Part shown: one piece after another, positions 1-9,900 of the stretch | Layout of the letters: each line of letters opens with the position of its first letter | Numbering within the stretch: the first letter of the stretch is position 1 | Origin: an uncultured Eubacteriales bacterium | Lineage (GTDB): Bacteria; Bacillota; Clostridia; Peptostreptococcales; Anaerovoracaceae | Assembly (NCBI GenBank): GCA_900542565.1 | Contig: UQOC01000001.1 | Coordinates: 48,966-112,965, forward strand | Direction: 5' to 3' | Length of the DNA stretch: 64,000 bases | Notes under the pieces: model-generated | The model's database searches: none | The model's input: the letters and a program-made list of their open reading frames with translations, nothing else | Told to the model about the DNA's origin: nothing | Translations under genes and position numbers: made by a program

Positions 1-710
1 GTGATACAACATATGATTATATTTTGCATTACATTGAGCGATCTATAGCCGCCGGACAGAGAAAGATCATACTCGCATTTAATCCCAAAAAAGTGGCGCT
101 GGCACATGAAAGCGAGATCACGGGCAAAGCCTTAAAGTCGGCAGACATCCTGATACCGGACGGATATGGGATCATCCTGGCCTCGAAACTGCTCGGCAAC
201 AGGATCCAAAACCGCATAACGGGAACAGATCTCATGTCTCTGCTCTGTCATACGCTGGCAAAGGAATCAGACGAAAGGCAATACGGGATATACATATACG
301 GAGCAACTCCTGAGAGCCTGAGAGACGCAGTAGACAAACTGCGAAAGGAAAATGTCCATATTGTCGGCGGGAGGGACGGATATGACCATGAAGACGATGA
401 AGTTGTACGAGCCATAAACAGGAGCGGAGCAACGATACTCTTTGTAGCTCTGGGAAGTCCGAAGCAGGAGATCTTCATATACAACAACGCAGACAAGCTG
501 CACAATGTCAGGCTCATAATGGGCGTCGGCGGCAGCGTGGATGTCATAAGCGGACACGCCAAGAGAGCGCCTGTGATAATAAGAAAAATAGGCCTCGAAT
601 GGCTTTTCAGAATGATATGCAAACCAACAAGGATAAGAGAAAATAAAACGATAATCACATATGCAAAGATCGTGTTAGACGAACGAAGGAGGATAAGAAA
701 AACAGGATGA
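1..710 (+). CDS. WecG/TagA/CpsF-family glycosyltransferase, 5'-truncated by window edge
   Basis: GT26-family transferase that adds an N-acetylmannosamine-type sugar to undecaprenyl-PP-GlcNAc at the inner membrane face, an early step of teichoic-acid or enterobacterial-common-antigen-like glycans. The frame is open from base 3 to the window edge and reads DTTYDYILHYIERSIAAG, which matches the usual N-terminus of the family, so the TTG at 24 is not the real start and the gene begins upstream. Family signatures seen are IPDGYGIILASKLLG, FVALGSPKQE, GVGGSVDVISGHAKRAP and GLEWLF near the C-terminus. It overlaps the next gene by ATGA (707-710), so the two are translationally coupled. The WecB and WecC homologues nearby make UDP-ManNAc and UDP-ManNAcA; I cannot tell which of the two is the donor. 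Confidence 0.9.
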   Translation, partial: DTTYDYILHYIERSIAAGQRKIILAFNPKKVALAHESEITGKALKSADILIPDGYGIILASKLLGNRIQNRITGTDLMSLLCHTLAKESDERQYGIYIYGATPESLRDAVDKLRKENVHIVGGRDGYDHEDDEVVRAINRSGATILFVALGSPKQEIFIYNNADKLHNVRLIMGVGGSVDVISGHAKRAPVIIRKIGLEWLFRMICKPTRIRENKTIITYAKIVLDERRRIRKTG

Positions 711-1894
711 AGATCAGTGTGCTCGGATTGGGATATATAGGTCTGCCGACGGCCATAGCTTTTGCTCTCAACGGCTATGAGGTATGCGGTTACGATACCA
801 ATAAGGATGTAGTGGACACTTTGAACAGAGGCAAGCTCCATATCATAGAAAAGGGCCTGCAGGAAGAACTCACACAGGTGACTGAGGCAGGCACATTCAG
901 GGCCTTTGATCAGCTTCAGGAGACGGATGTTTACATAATCTGCGTGCCCACCCCTTTTCAGAAGATCGAAAGGGAGAAAAAGGCTGATCTTTCCTATGTT
1001 TTTTCAGCGACGGAGAAAGTTGCTCAAAATCTGAAAAAAGGGGATCTGGTCATACTCGAATCGACGGTCCCTCCTTATACGACAAAGAAAATGACAGATA
1101 TGCTGTGCGAGCTGAGCGGTCTTGGGAGAAACGAATTTTACACCGCACATTGCCCGGAAAGGGTACTGCCCGGCAGGATACTTCACGAGCTTCTCCACAA
1201 CGACAGGATCATCGGTGCAGAGCAAAAAGAAGCTGCTCTTAAAGCTAAAGCAATCTATGAATCCTTTCTGACCACCGGCAAGGTGTATGTCACAGATGAT
1301 GTGACGGCCGAGATGTGCAAGCTTACGGAAAATTCTTTCCGTGATGTAAACATTGCGTTTGCCAACGAGCTTTCTATCATTTGTGATGAACTGAACATTG
1401 ATGTTAACGAACTTATATCCCTGGCGAATAAACATCCGAGAGTGAATATACTCTCACCGGGTGTGGGCGTAGGAGGTCACTGTATTTCCGTGGATCCGTG
1501 GTTCCTCATCGAACAGTTCAAGGATTCAGCAAAAGTAATAGCTGCCGCGAGGAATGTCAACGATCATAAGCCATATTTTGTTGTGGATAAGATCGAGGAA
1601 AAGATACATGGCAGCAAAGACTGCGTCATAGCCATCCTTGGGCTTGCTTTCAAGGCCGATATCGACGATCTGAGAGAATCGCCGTCAGTAGTATTGGCCA
1701 AAGCGCTGATGGAAAGGGGATATACAGTCATCGGCTGTGAACCTAACACAGAATTGAAAGAAAAGGACGGTATTCCTATCTACAGTCTGGACGAGGCCCT
1801 AGAAAGATCCAACCTGGCTGTCCTGACGGTCAAACACCGTCAGTTTCTGGAACAGCTCGATAAGATAAAGGAGAAAAATCATTTAATCGTATAG
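707..1894 (+). CDS. wecC: UDP-N-acetyl-D-mannosamine dehydrogenase-like nucleotide-sugar dehydrogenase
   Basis: Cytosolic NAD-dependent dehydrogenase of the UDP-Glc/GDP-Man family, 395 residues. Such enzymes oxidise C6 of a UDP-hexose twice to the uronic acid. The N-terminus has the Rossmann motif GLGYIGLPTA (residues 7-16). The catalytic cysteine is Cys259 in GVGGHCISVDPW, the form typical of the WecC/ManNAc branch rather than UDP-glucose dehydrogenase. The C-terminal UDP-binding domain carries LGLAFKADIDDLRESPS. With a WecB epimerase gene at 5897 and a WecG/TagA transferase just upstream, conversion of UDP-ManNAc to UDP-ManNAcA is the likely reaction. The start overlaps the previous stop, and only two bases separate it from the next gene. 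A UDP-GlcNAc or UDP-GalNAc substrate is not excluded. Confidence 0.85.
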   Translation: MKISVLGLGYIGLPTAIAFALNGYEVCGYDTNKDVVDTLNRGKLHIIEKGLQEELTQVTEAGTFRAFDQLQETDVYIICVPTPFQKIEREKKADLSYVFSATEKVAQNLKKGDLVILESTVPPYTTKKMTDMLCELSGLGRNEFYTAHCPERVLPGRILHELLHNDRIIGAEQKEAALKAKAIYESFLTTGKVYVTDDVTAEMCKLTENSFRDVNIAFANELSIICDELNIDVNELISLANKHPRVNILSPGVGVGGHCISVDPWFLIEQFKDSAKVIAAARNVNDHKPYFVVDKIEEKIHGSKDCVIAILGLAFKADIDDLRESPSVVLAKALMERGYTVIGCEPNTELKEKDGIPIYSLDEALERSNLAVLTVKHRQFLEQLDKIKEKNHLIV

Positions 1895-1896
1895 AA

Positions 1897-4368
1897 ATGA
1901 ACAAATATCTGGTCAAACTGCGGCATCTCACTTTTCGCAGAGCAGTGAACAAGTTGATAAGTCTCGTACGAGAGATACCTGTGACCATATCGTTGAGCAA
2001 TACAGAGAAGATAAACACACAGCTGTATGAGGAGACCCTGGTCGCTGCCGGCAAGATGAACGGCAGGACGGAGTCTTCATATTACGATAAATGCGATCTT
2101 ACCGTCGGTATAATCACCGATGAATTCATGTACAACTATTACAAGGATGCAGTCGGCCTTGTAACGGTTACTCCCGATAATTATCGTGAGCTGATAGATA
2201 ATAAGATGATCGACTGCCTGTTGTATGTAAGTTGCTGGCATGGCATGGAAGGGGACGAATGGTACGGCGAAATAAATCACGGAATGATCCCCCGGGTTTT
2301 CAGCTATGCCAATGATCACGATATAGTTACCTTTTTCCAGTCCATCGAAGATCCTATAAGTTATCAGCGATTCCTTCCCATCGCCAAGGCCAGCAACTTC
2401 ATATTTACATCGTGCCGTGAACTGGTGGAAAAGTATAGAGAGGACACTCGCAATGACAATGTATTCGTGCTGGAATACGGCGTCAATCCGCTTTTCCACA
2501 ATCCCATAGGGATAAACACGGATCGAAACGATAATACGGTTTTCTTTGCCGGAAGCTGGATGGACATATACAAAAACCGCTGTGCAGACATGAGGACAGT
2601 ATTTGACGGTGTTATAGAGTCAGATCACAACCTGATGATTGCTGACAGAAATGTGGAAGTCAAACTGCCTGGTTATAAATATCCGAGGGCATATCAGAGA
2701 TTTACTGTACCGCCTATTGAACACAGCCTGCTACAACAGGTACACAAGCTGTTTGATTTCAACATAAATATCAACACCGTACAGGACAGCAGCACCATGT
2801 GCGCCATGAGGGTATATGAACTGCAGGCCCTTGGATGTATGATTCTGTCTAACTATGCCCTTGCGGTTTCTGAAAATTTCCCTGGTCTGTTTATTATAAA
2901 TAACAAAGAAGAAGCGGGTCATATAATTTCCGGATATGCGCAGGATGAACTGGACAGGATGAGGGCAGACAATCTCAGAAATGTCATGTCAGACTGCACC
3001 GTATATGACAGGCTCAACTTCATTTTCAAAAAAAGCGGCCTGCCAAAAAGATTTGCTCAAAAGACGGTAGCCGTCCTCTGCTGCGGAAAGTCAGCTGAGA
3101 TCATTGAGATGTTCAACAAGCAGACTTATGAGAAAAAGATCCTCTGCACGGCTGACGAGCTTGAAAACGCTGAATTTGACTATATAGCATTTTGGGATGA
3201 AAAAAACACTTATGAAAGGGATTATATAACGGATCTGGTCAACGGGTTCAAGTTTTCAGACTGTGCTTTTGTGACAAAGGACACAGACTGTCCCGGCAAG
3301 GAATACGACCTGGTGACAGGCCCGGCGGATCCCGGAAAATCAATGGTCCAAAGAGAGGCCTGCGATACTTTCATGACGGAACTTGGCCCATTACAGGGTA
3401 ACGGGTTAAAGATAGATCGGTTCCAGATCAACGAAGTTAAAAAAATTTCGAATGAGAAGAAGGAACTGGCTGTCATCGTGCCCGTATATAACAACGGAGA
3501 ATATCTTTATGGCCGCTGCTTCAGGAGTCTGCTCCGCAGCAGCATATTTGACAGGATGAACATATATCTCGTAGACGACGGATCAACAGATCAGGCAACG
3601 CTGGATATAGTTGATGACTTGAGCAGAAGATATGATAATGTTATCCCGTTTTATTTCAACGATGGCGGAAGCGGAAGCGCAGCAAGACCGAGGAACAAGG
3701 GCGTGCAGCTTGCCTCGGAAAAATATGTCACATACTTGGATCCGGACAATGAGGCCATAAGCGACGGATATGCCAGGCTGCTTCAAAAGATCAAGGAAAA
3801 AGACTGTGACATGGCCTTTGGCAGCATATATACGAGGACGGATAAGACCATTTCAAAACTTGGACTTCTTTTCAAGGATACATATATCTTAAACCCGAGA
3901 GAATGTCTGATAAAAGAAAACCTAAGGCCGCAAAGCGTTCAGGGCTGTGTAATAAAAAGACAGTTCATTTTAGATAATGATATCACCAATGTGGAAGGGG
4001 CCTACGGAGAGGATTCTCTGTTCTTTCAGGAACTCATGATAAATGCGAAGTCTGCGTATTATCTCAATTTGCCTATCCACATATATTACGCCGAGAGGAG
4101 CGGGTCATCCGTCAATACTCTCGATACTTCTTTTTTTGAGAAGTCCCTGATCCTTGAAAAGGAACAGGTGCGGCGTTTTGAAAGATACGGAATATTAGAG
4201 GAATACATAAACAGACGGCTCGACTATTTTGTTATCAACTGGTATCTTGATAAACTCTCCCTGGTCTACAGGGAGGAACAGAGGGAATGCCTCGATATGA
4301 TCGGTCAGATCACCGAGCTGTACGGAAAGGATGTAAATGAATATATTGACAGGACAGACAGTAAATGA
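1897..4368 (+). CDS. Two-domain glycosyltransferase: CgeB-like GT plus GT2
   Basis: An 823-residue cytosolic or membrane-associated transferase. Residues about 65-400 resemble the CgeB/Glyco_trans_1_2 family: a WHG motif, GSWMD, then YELQALGCMILSNY near residue 305. A GT2 domain starts near residue 521 with VIVPVYNNGEYLYG, followed by VDDGSTD, GGSGSAARPRNKG and the metal-site DPDNE. The whole length is homologous to the C-terminal two thirds of the A+T-rich gene at 7000, so the window carries two diverged copies of one transferase. It sits between the dehydrogenase and the exporter, with ATGA overlap to the permease gene, which implies a role in building the exported polymer. Two domains suggest two transferase activities, possibly alternating linkages; acceptor and donor are unknown. 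Confidence 0.8.
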   Translation: MNKYLVKLRHLTFRRAVNKLISLVREIPVTISLSNTEKINTQLYEETLVAAGKMNGRTESSYYDKCDLTVGIITDEFMYNYYKDAVGLVTVTPDNYRELIDNKMIDCLLYVSCWHGMEGDEWYGEINHGMIPRVFSYANDHDIVTFFQSIEDPISYQRFLPIAKASNFIFTSCRELVEKYREDTRNDNVFVLEYGVNPLFHNPIGINTDRNDNTVFFAGSWMDIYKNRCADMRTVFDGVIESDHNLMIADRNVEVKLPGYKYPRAYQRFTVPPIEHSLLQQVHKLFDFNININTVQDSSTMCAMRVYELQALGCMILSNYALAVSENFPGLFIINNKEEAGHIISGYAQDELDRMRADNLRNVMSDCTVYDRLNFIFKKSGLPKRFAQKTVAVLCCGKSAEIIEMFNKQTYEKKILCTADELENAEFDYIAFWDEKNTYERDYITDLVNGFKFSDCAFVTKDTDCPGKEYDLVTGPADPGKSMVQREACDTFMTELGPLQGNGLKIDRFQINEVKKISNEKKELAVIVPVYNNGEYLYGRCFRSLLRSSIFDRMNIYLVDDGSTDQATLDIVDDLSRRYDNVIPFYFNDGGSGSAARPRNKGVQLASEKYVTYLDPDNEAISDGYARLLQKIKEKDCDMAFGSIYTRTDKTISKLGLLFKDTYILNPRECLIKENLRPQSVQGCVIKRQFILDNDITNVEGAYGEDSLFFQELMINAKSAYYLNLPIHIYYAERSGSSVNTLDTSFFEKSLILEKEQVRRFERYGILEEYINRRLDYFVINWYLDKLSLVYREEQRECLDMIGQITELYGKDVNEYIDRTDSK

Positions 4369-5141
4369 GAGCAATAAGAGACTTTAAGAGATATTTCAAC
4401 TATGCGGCTTTTTCGGCCGTTTCCGAGTTAAAAACACAGGTGGCCGACTCGTATCTGGGATGGCTGTGGTGGATCCTGGATCCGCTGTTGTTCATGTTCG
4501 TATATGCGTTCATCACCACTTATATATTCGGCAGCAATGTAGATAACATCTGGCTCTTTGTATTCGCAGGACTCACTGTATGGAATTTTTTCAGTGCAAC
4601 GGTCGCAAGTTCCGTGGGAGTGATAAGGTCGTACGCTGCCGTGATAATCAAAGCGTACATACCAAAGATAATGCTGGTATTCATGGTGGAGATGGTCAAC
4701 TTTGTCAAGATGCTGATCTCCCTTGGCATCTGCCTCATAAGCGTTGCGGTGCTCGGACTGGATGTATGGCCCTATATACTCAATATAATCCCGGTGCTGG
4801 TAACCCTCGTCATCTTCACATACGGAGTCGCCCTGATAAGCGCCTTTATAGGTGTATATATCGCAGATTTCAGCAATGTGATGTCAGTGATACTCAGATT
4901 CCTGTTCTACATGTCAGGAGTATTCTACACGCTGGACAGGTTTTCGGAGGGTCTCCTCAGCATTTATAACATGGTGTGTCCGACGGGATTTCTGATAGTG
5001 CAGTTCAGGAACGCCCTCATTCTGTCCCTCAACGCCGACTACATGCGGATGGGCTACTGGATATGCATAGGCATCGTCTTGATCGTTATAGGGGCGAATC
5101 TGTTATACAGAAAAGAAAACGAATACATGAAGGTAATATAG
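4365..5141 (+). CDS. Polysaccharide ABC-2 exporter permease (TagG/Wzm type)
   Basis: Integral membrane subunit of an ABC transporter that moves an undecaprenyl-linked polymer across the cytoplasmic membrane. It is 258 residues, with about six hydrophobic segments, an amphipathic N-terminus, and the family's LGWLWWILDPLLF near residue 30. The last base of its stop directly precedes the ATG of the ATP-binding subunit, so the pair is made together. Family length (250-275) is normal. It resembles teichoic-acid (TagG) and O-antigen (Wzm) permeases equally well; the Gram-positive setting favours a wall teichoic acid-like or secondary wall polymer. Confidence 0.88.
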   Translation: MRAIRDFKRYFNYAAFSAVSELKTQVADSYLGWLWWILDPLLFMFVYAFITTYIFGSNVDNIWLFVFAGLTVWNFFSATVASSVGVIRSYAAVIIKAYIPKIMLVFMVEMVNFVKMLISLGICLISVAVLGLDVWPYILNIIPVLVTLVIFTYGVALISAFIGVYIADFSNVMSVILRFLFYMSGVFYTLDRFSEGLLSIYNMVCPTGFLIVQFRNALILSLNADYMRMGYWICIGIVLIVIGANLLYRKENEYMKVI

Positions 5142-5897
5142 ATGATCGAAGAAAGACCCATTATTTCTCTTAAAAATGTAAAGATAAACTACAGGAACAC
5201 CAAGCCCACAGGTTACAGGACATTCCTGAAAAGGATACTAAAAAAGCCGGCTGAGGAGAAAGCAAACTATTTTACAGCCGTCGATGGAGTCACATTCAAC
5301 ATGTATAAAGGGGAGACCATCGGCATAGTGGGGGCCAACGGATCGGGCAAGAGCACCCTCCTGAGGGCCATAGCCGGGATCTACGGCATAGACGGAGGTC
5401 ACATGAGGATAAACTGCGACAGGACATCCCTGCTGGCTCTGGGCGTAGGCTTTCAGAGCAGGCTGCCCGGCAGGACCAACATATATCTTTCCGGCTATGC
5501 GATGGGATTTAGCAAGGAAGAGATAGAAGCCAAGATGGACGAGATAATTGAATTTTCCGAGCTCGGCGATTTTATAGACAAGCCGGTCAAGACATATTCC
5601 AGCGGCATGTATTCCAAACTGGCCTTTTCCATAAGTTCTATCCTGGCGACGGATGTGCTCCTCATAGACGAAGTGCTGAGCGTAGGAGACATAAGATTCC
5701 AGAAAAAGAGCTCGGCCAAGATAAAGGGCATGATCAACGACTCAGGCAGGAGCGTGATAATCGTATCCCAGAGCGTCGGACAGCTGAAAGAGCTGTGCAG
5801 CAAAGTCCTCTGGCTCAACAACAGCCGACAGATGATGTTCGGTGATGCAAAAGAGGTGCTCGACGCCTACAGCAGATTCATGTACGGAGAAAACTGA
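5142..5897 (+). CDS. Polysaccharide ABC exporter ATP-binding subunit (TagH/Wzt type)
   Basis: ATPase partner of the preceding permease. Visible motifs are Walker A GANGSGKST (near residue 64), the signature TYSSGMYSKL, Walker B VLLIDEVLSVGD and a late switch region IIVSQS. The YSSGM form of the signature is typical of polysaccharide exporters. At 251 residues it has the nucleotide-binding domain only and lacks the C-terminal carbohydrate-binding domain of long Wzt proteins, so chain-length or cap recognition must be done elsewhere. Its stop overlaps the next start by one base (5897). Confidence 0.9.
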   Translation: MIEERPIISLKNVKINYRNTKPTGYRTFLKRILKKPAEEKANYFTAVDGVTFNMYKGETIGIVGANGSGKSTLLRAIAGIYGIDGGHMRINCDRTSLLALGVGFQSRLPGRTNIYLSGYAMGFSKEEIEAKMDEIIEFSELGDFIDKPVKTYSSGMYSKLAFSISSILATDVLLIDEVLSVGDIRFQKKSSAKIKGMINDSGRSVIIVSQSVGQLKELCSKVLWLNNSRQMMFGDAKEVLDAYSRFMYGEN

Positions 5898-6994
5898 TGA
5901 AAAAAGTAATGACAGTGTTCGGGACCAGGCCTGAGGCCATCAAGATGTGCCCGGTGATAAAAGAACTGAAAAAATCCGAAAAGATGAGCACCATAGTCTG
6001 CGTGACAGGTCAGCACAGACAGATGCTTGACATGGTGCTGGATACCTTTGAAGTGGAGCCTGATCACGACCTTTCTATAATGAAAGAACGCCAGACTCTT
6101 TTTGACATCACTTCAAACATAATGCTGTCGATCAGAGGAGTTCTTGAGAAAGAACGGCCGGACGCAGTCCTGGTACATGGAGATACGACGACCACATTTG
6201 CGGCAGCCCTGGCGTGTTTCTATGAACAGATACCGGTGGGCCATGTGGAAGCCGGCCTCCGTACCTACGATATATATTCGCCATATCCTGAGGAATTTAA
6301 CAGACAGGCTACAGGGATAATCGCAAAATATCACTTCGCACCCACGGAAAAAGCAAGGCAGAATCTGCTGAGAGAGGGTAAACCGTCGAGGGACATATAT
6401 GTGACAGGTAACACCGGCATAGACGCTCTCAAGACCACTGTCCGGCCTGCATATGACCATCCGCTCCTGAAGTGGGCAGATGGAGGCCGCCTCATCATGC
6501 TGACGGCACACAGACGGGAAAATCTCGGAGAACATCTGCACAGCATGTTCAGAGCCATAAGGCGGATAGTCGATGAATTCTATGATGTCAAGGTGATATA
6601 CCCGGTGCATCTAAATCCTGCTGTTCGTTCAGCAGCAAAAGAAGTTCTGGGAGACCATGAAAGAGTAAAGCTGACGGACCCTATGGAAGTCATAGATTTT
6701 CATAATTTCCTGGCAAGGTCTTATATGATCCTCACTGACAGCGGCGGCATACAGGAGGAAGCCCCATCCTTGGGAAAACCGGTTCTCGTAATGCGAGATA
6801 CCACAGAAAGGCCTGAGGGCATAGAAGCCGGGACCCTCAAGCTGGTGGGCACCGAAGAAGATCATATATACGACGAATTCAGGCTCCTGCTGACCGACAG
6901 GGGCGAATACGAAAAGATGAGCAAAGCAAAGAATCCTTACGGCGACGGAAAAGCCAGCGAGAGGATAAGAGAGATATTGGAAAGGGAGTTGTAA
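5897..6994 (+). CDS. wecB: Non-hydrolysing UDP-N-acetylglucosamine 2-epimerase
   Basis: Interconverts UDP-GlcNAc and UDP-ManNAc in the cytosol, supplying the dehydrogenase at 707 and the TagA/WecG enzyme. It is 365 residues, normal for WecB/MnaA. Motifs include VFGTRPEAIKM at the N-terminus, HGDTTTTFAAALACFY, VGHVEAGLRT, and the nucleotide-binding stretch TDSGGIQEEAPSLGKPVL with a following RDTTERPE. It is the last gene of ordinary base composition: its final 100 bases are about half G+C, whereas the next gene begins in A+T-rich DNA only five bases after the stop. Confidence 0.93.
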   Translation: MKKVMTVFGTRPEAIKMCPVIKELKKSEKMSTIVCVTGQHRQMLDMVLDTFEVEPDHDLSIMKERQTLFDITSNIMLSIRGVLEKERPDAVLVHGDTTTTFAAALACFYEQIPVGHVEAGLRTYDIYSPYPEEFNRQATGIIAKYHFAPTEKARQNLLREGKPSRDIYVTGNTGIDALKTTVRPAYDHPLLKWADGGRLIMLTAHRRENLGEHLHSMFRAIRRIVDEFYDVKVIYPVHLNPAVRSAAKEVLGDHERVKLTDPMEVIDFHNFLARSYMILTDSGGIQEEAPSLGKPVLVMRDTTERPEGIEAGTLKLVGTEEDHIYDEFRLLLTDRGEYEKMSKAKNPYGDGKASERIREILEREL

Positions 6995-6999
6995 GTTTT

Positions 7000-9900
7000 A
7001 TGGCATTAGGTACTGAAAAGATTTTTTATTACAAAAATGAAGAAATTAAATATATATATAAAAAGGCTACTTTTTCTCAATCTGATAAGTTGGTAATTGT
7101 TTTTTCTGCATTTTCTACGAATGGTGCACCTCCACAATATAGCTACCTTAGAACATTAGAGGGTATTGACATCAATCAGCTTTTCATCTTAGATGGGGGT
7201 AAACGAGGAACATATTATTTGGGTAATGCTCCGGACTTTGATTATGAAAAAGGAACAATTAAGCTAATAGAGAACATTTTAACAGAGAATCAAATCGAAG
7301 AATCAAATGTTATGTGCATTGGCAGTAGTAAAGGTGGATGGGCAGCTTTATATTTTGGAATAAAGTTTAATGTTCAAAAAATCGTTGTAGGTGAACCACA
7401 AATATATATTGGAAAGTATTTGGTCGGCACAGATGTATTGGATGAGATTTGCAATAATGAAACAAGTATTTATTTTGATTATGTAGACAATATGCTTTTA
7501 AACCTTATTAAGGATACAAACACTTTACCAGAAATTATTATACATGCAGGTAAAAAAGGAGATCATTATAAATATCATATTCTACCTATTATGAAATACT
7601 TAAAGGGGCAAGTTAAACTTGATTTAGAAAATTATGCGGAGCATAACGAGCTGATAAAATTTTTCCCTAAACTTCTACTGAATGAAATTTTTATGTTTGA
7701 TGAAAGAGCGAAAAACTCTCTTAATATACAGGATATCACTATAGAATACAAAGATGATGCTTTTATATGTCAAGTAACTGGGAACATGATTCAGAGTAGT
7801 GCATGGTATGTTTATTATAATAATGAACTTAGAGATAGATACTCGTATTCTTCTGGAACTTTATTTAATTATCATACCAATGAACTTGGTTTATATCGTT
7901 TTCGGTGTTTCGCTCAAGACGATCAAAATAATAAAATAAGCAAGGGGACATCCACATACATAATCAATAATAATGAAGAAAATGCATTTAATGAATTAAT
8001 TTTGAATAAAAGCGAAGAAATACTAAGTTTAAGAGATGAAAATAAAAGTCTAATTAATCAATTAGATGCATTGCAAGAAATTTCAGACATTGAAAAAAAG
8101 AAAATTAATGAACTATATTCCGAAAACAAAAAAATGATGGAATTATTAAAGAACATAGAAAGGGAAATAGAAAAGTTAAAAGCAGACGAAATTAAGTTGA
8201 AAAATGAATATGAAGGGCATGACAAAAAAAATGGTATGCTGATTTTTGAAGCGAAAGAAAATAATATACTTTTAATGGAAAAAACCAAGATTATTCCAGA
8301 ACTTAAGAATGAGAACTTCATGCTTAAAGAACAAAATAAAAACAAGAAAAGAGAATTAGATAGAATTACTAAAGAAATGGTTATTTTTAATCAACAAGCT
8401 TATCAATACAAAATGGAATATGATAGATTGATTAATTCTAAGTCCATTAAATTTATATTAAGTTTAAAAAAAATATTTGGACATCCTTATGAAAAAAAAT
8501 ATATTAATGATAACACTTTAAACTTAATGAATAATGAACAAAAAACATTTTACCAGTATGATAAAAAACTGTTAAATGAAAAATATTTAAATGATATAGA
8601 ATGTCTTATCGATGAAATACCTCAAAGTAATGGTTGTAGATATTATAAGAAGTTTAATGTAACCATTGGAATAATTTGTGATCAATTCTTGCTTGATTCT
8701 TATGAAGGCTCAGCAGATTTTGTTTATATCACCCCTGATAATTGGGAAAATATAATTCCAGATTGTAAACTTTTATTTGTTGTAAGTACATGGCATGGTG
8801 TTCATAATGAATGGCAGGGTTTAACAAACAAAGAATCAGCGAAAAGTAAATTGTTGATGAATATAATCGATTATGCAAATAGTATAAATAAAACTACTAT
8901 TTTCTATTCAAAAGATGATCCTGACGCATTTGATGAATTTATACATTTTGCAAAAAAATGTAAATATATTTTTACAGATGAAGAGGGAACGATTGGCAGA
9001 TATAAAGAAGTTTGCGAAAATAACAATGTATTTTCCTTGCCGTTTTGCATTAATCCGCTTCATAATAATCCGATTGGATCGGGTAGCAAACAAACGGGTG
9101 TTATTTTTTCTGGCAGCTGGATGGAAAGATTTCCTGAACGATGTGCGGATCAAATGGAGATATTTGACGGTGTAATTAATAGTGGAAAAAAATTAATTAT
9201 TGTTGACAGAAATTACAGCTTGAATAATCCAAGATATGTATTTCCAGAAAAATATCATAAATATGTCGTGCCTAATATCGAGCATAATGTATTACAAAAA
9301 GTACATAAATTGTATGATTGGTCTATTAATATCAATAGTACTAAAAATAGCATGACTGGTTTTGCCAGTAGAGCATTTGAGTTACAAGCAAATGGTAATT
9401 TACTCATTTCTAATTACAGCGTAGGCATGTTTAACATGTTGCCATATATTTTTATTCCTTTTTCTCAGGAAGAAGTGGAATTGCTGTTAAAATCATTTTC
9501 TCCTGAAGAAATAGCAGAAAGAAAAGCATTTGGAGTAAGATTTTGTTTAAAAGATGCAACTTGTTACGATAGAATGGCATATATATTATCTTCAATTGGA
9601 ATGAACAGTGAACTAATACAAAGATCAGTTTGTGTCGTTACTGATAAGATAACAGATAAAATTAAAAAAATGTTTGAAATACAAACATACAAAGAAAAAA
9701 ATATTATCGAAATCAGCGAATATAACGATAACATTCATGAAGAATATGACATAATATCTTTCTTCGATGAAAATATGCAATACGATATGTTCTATCTTGA
9801 GGATATGATTAATGGATTCAAATTTACAAATTGCGATTATATCACCAAAGATGCATATTATATGGAAGACAATTATATAAAAGGCAAGGAAAACAGTTTT

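Noticed and set aside
24-710. Gene start at TTG 24 for the first transferase
   Set aside because: The same frame is open to the window edge and the residues before TTG match the family N-terminus, so the gene is truncated by the window.
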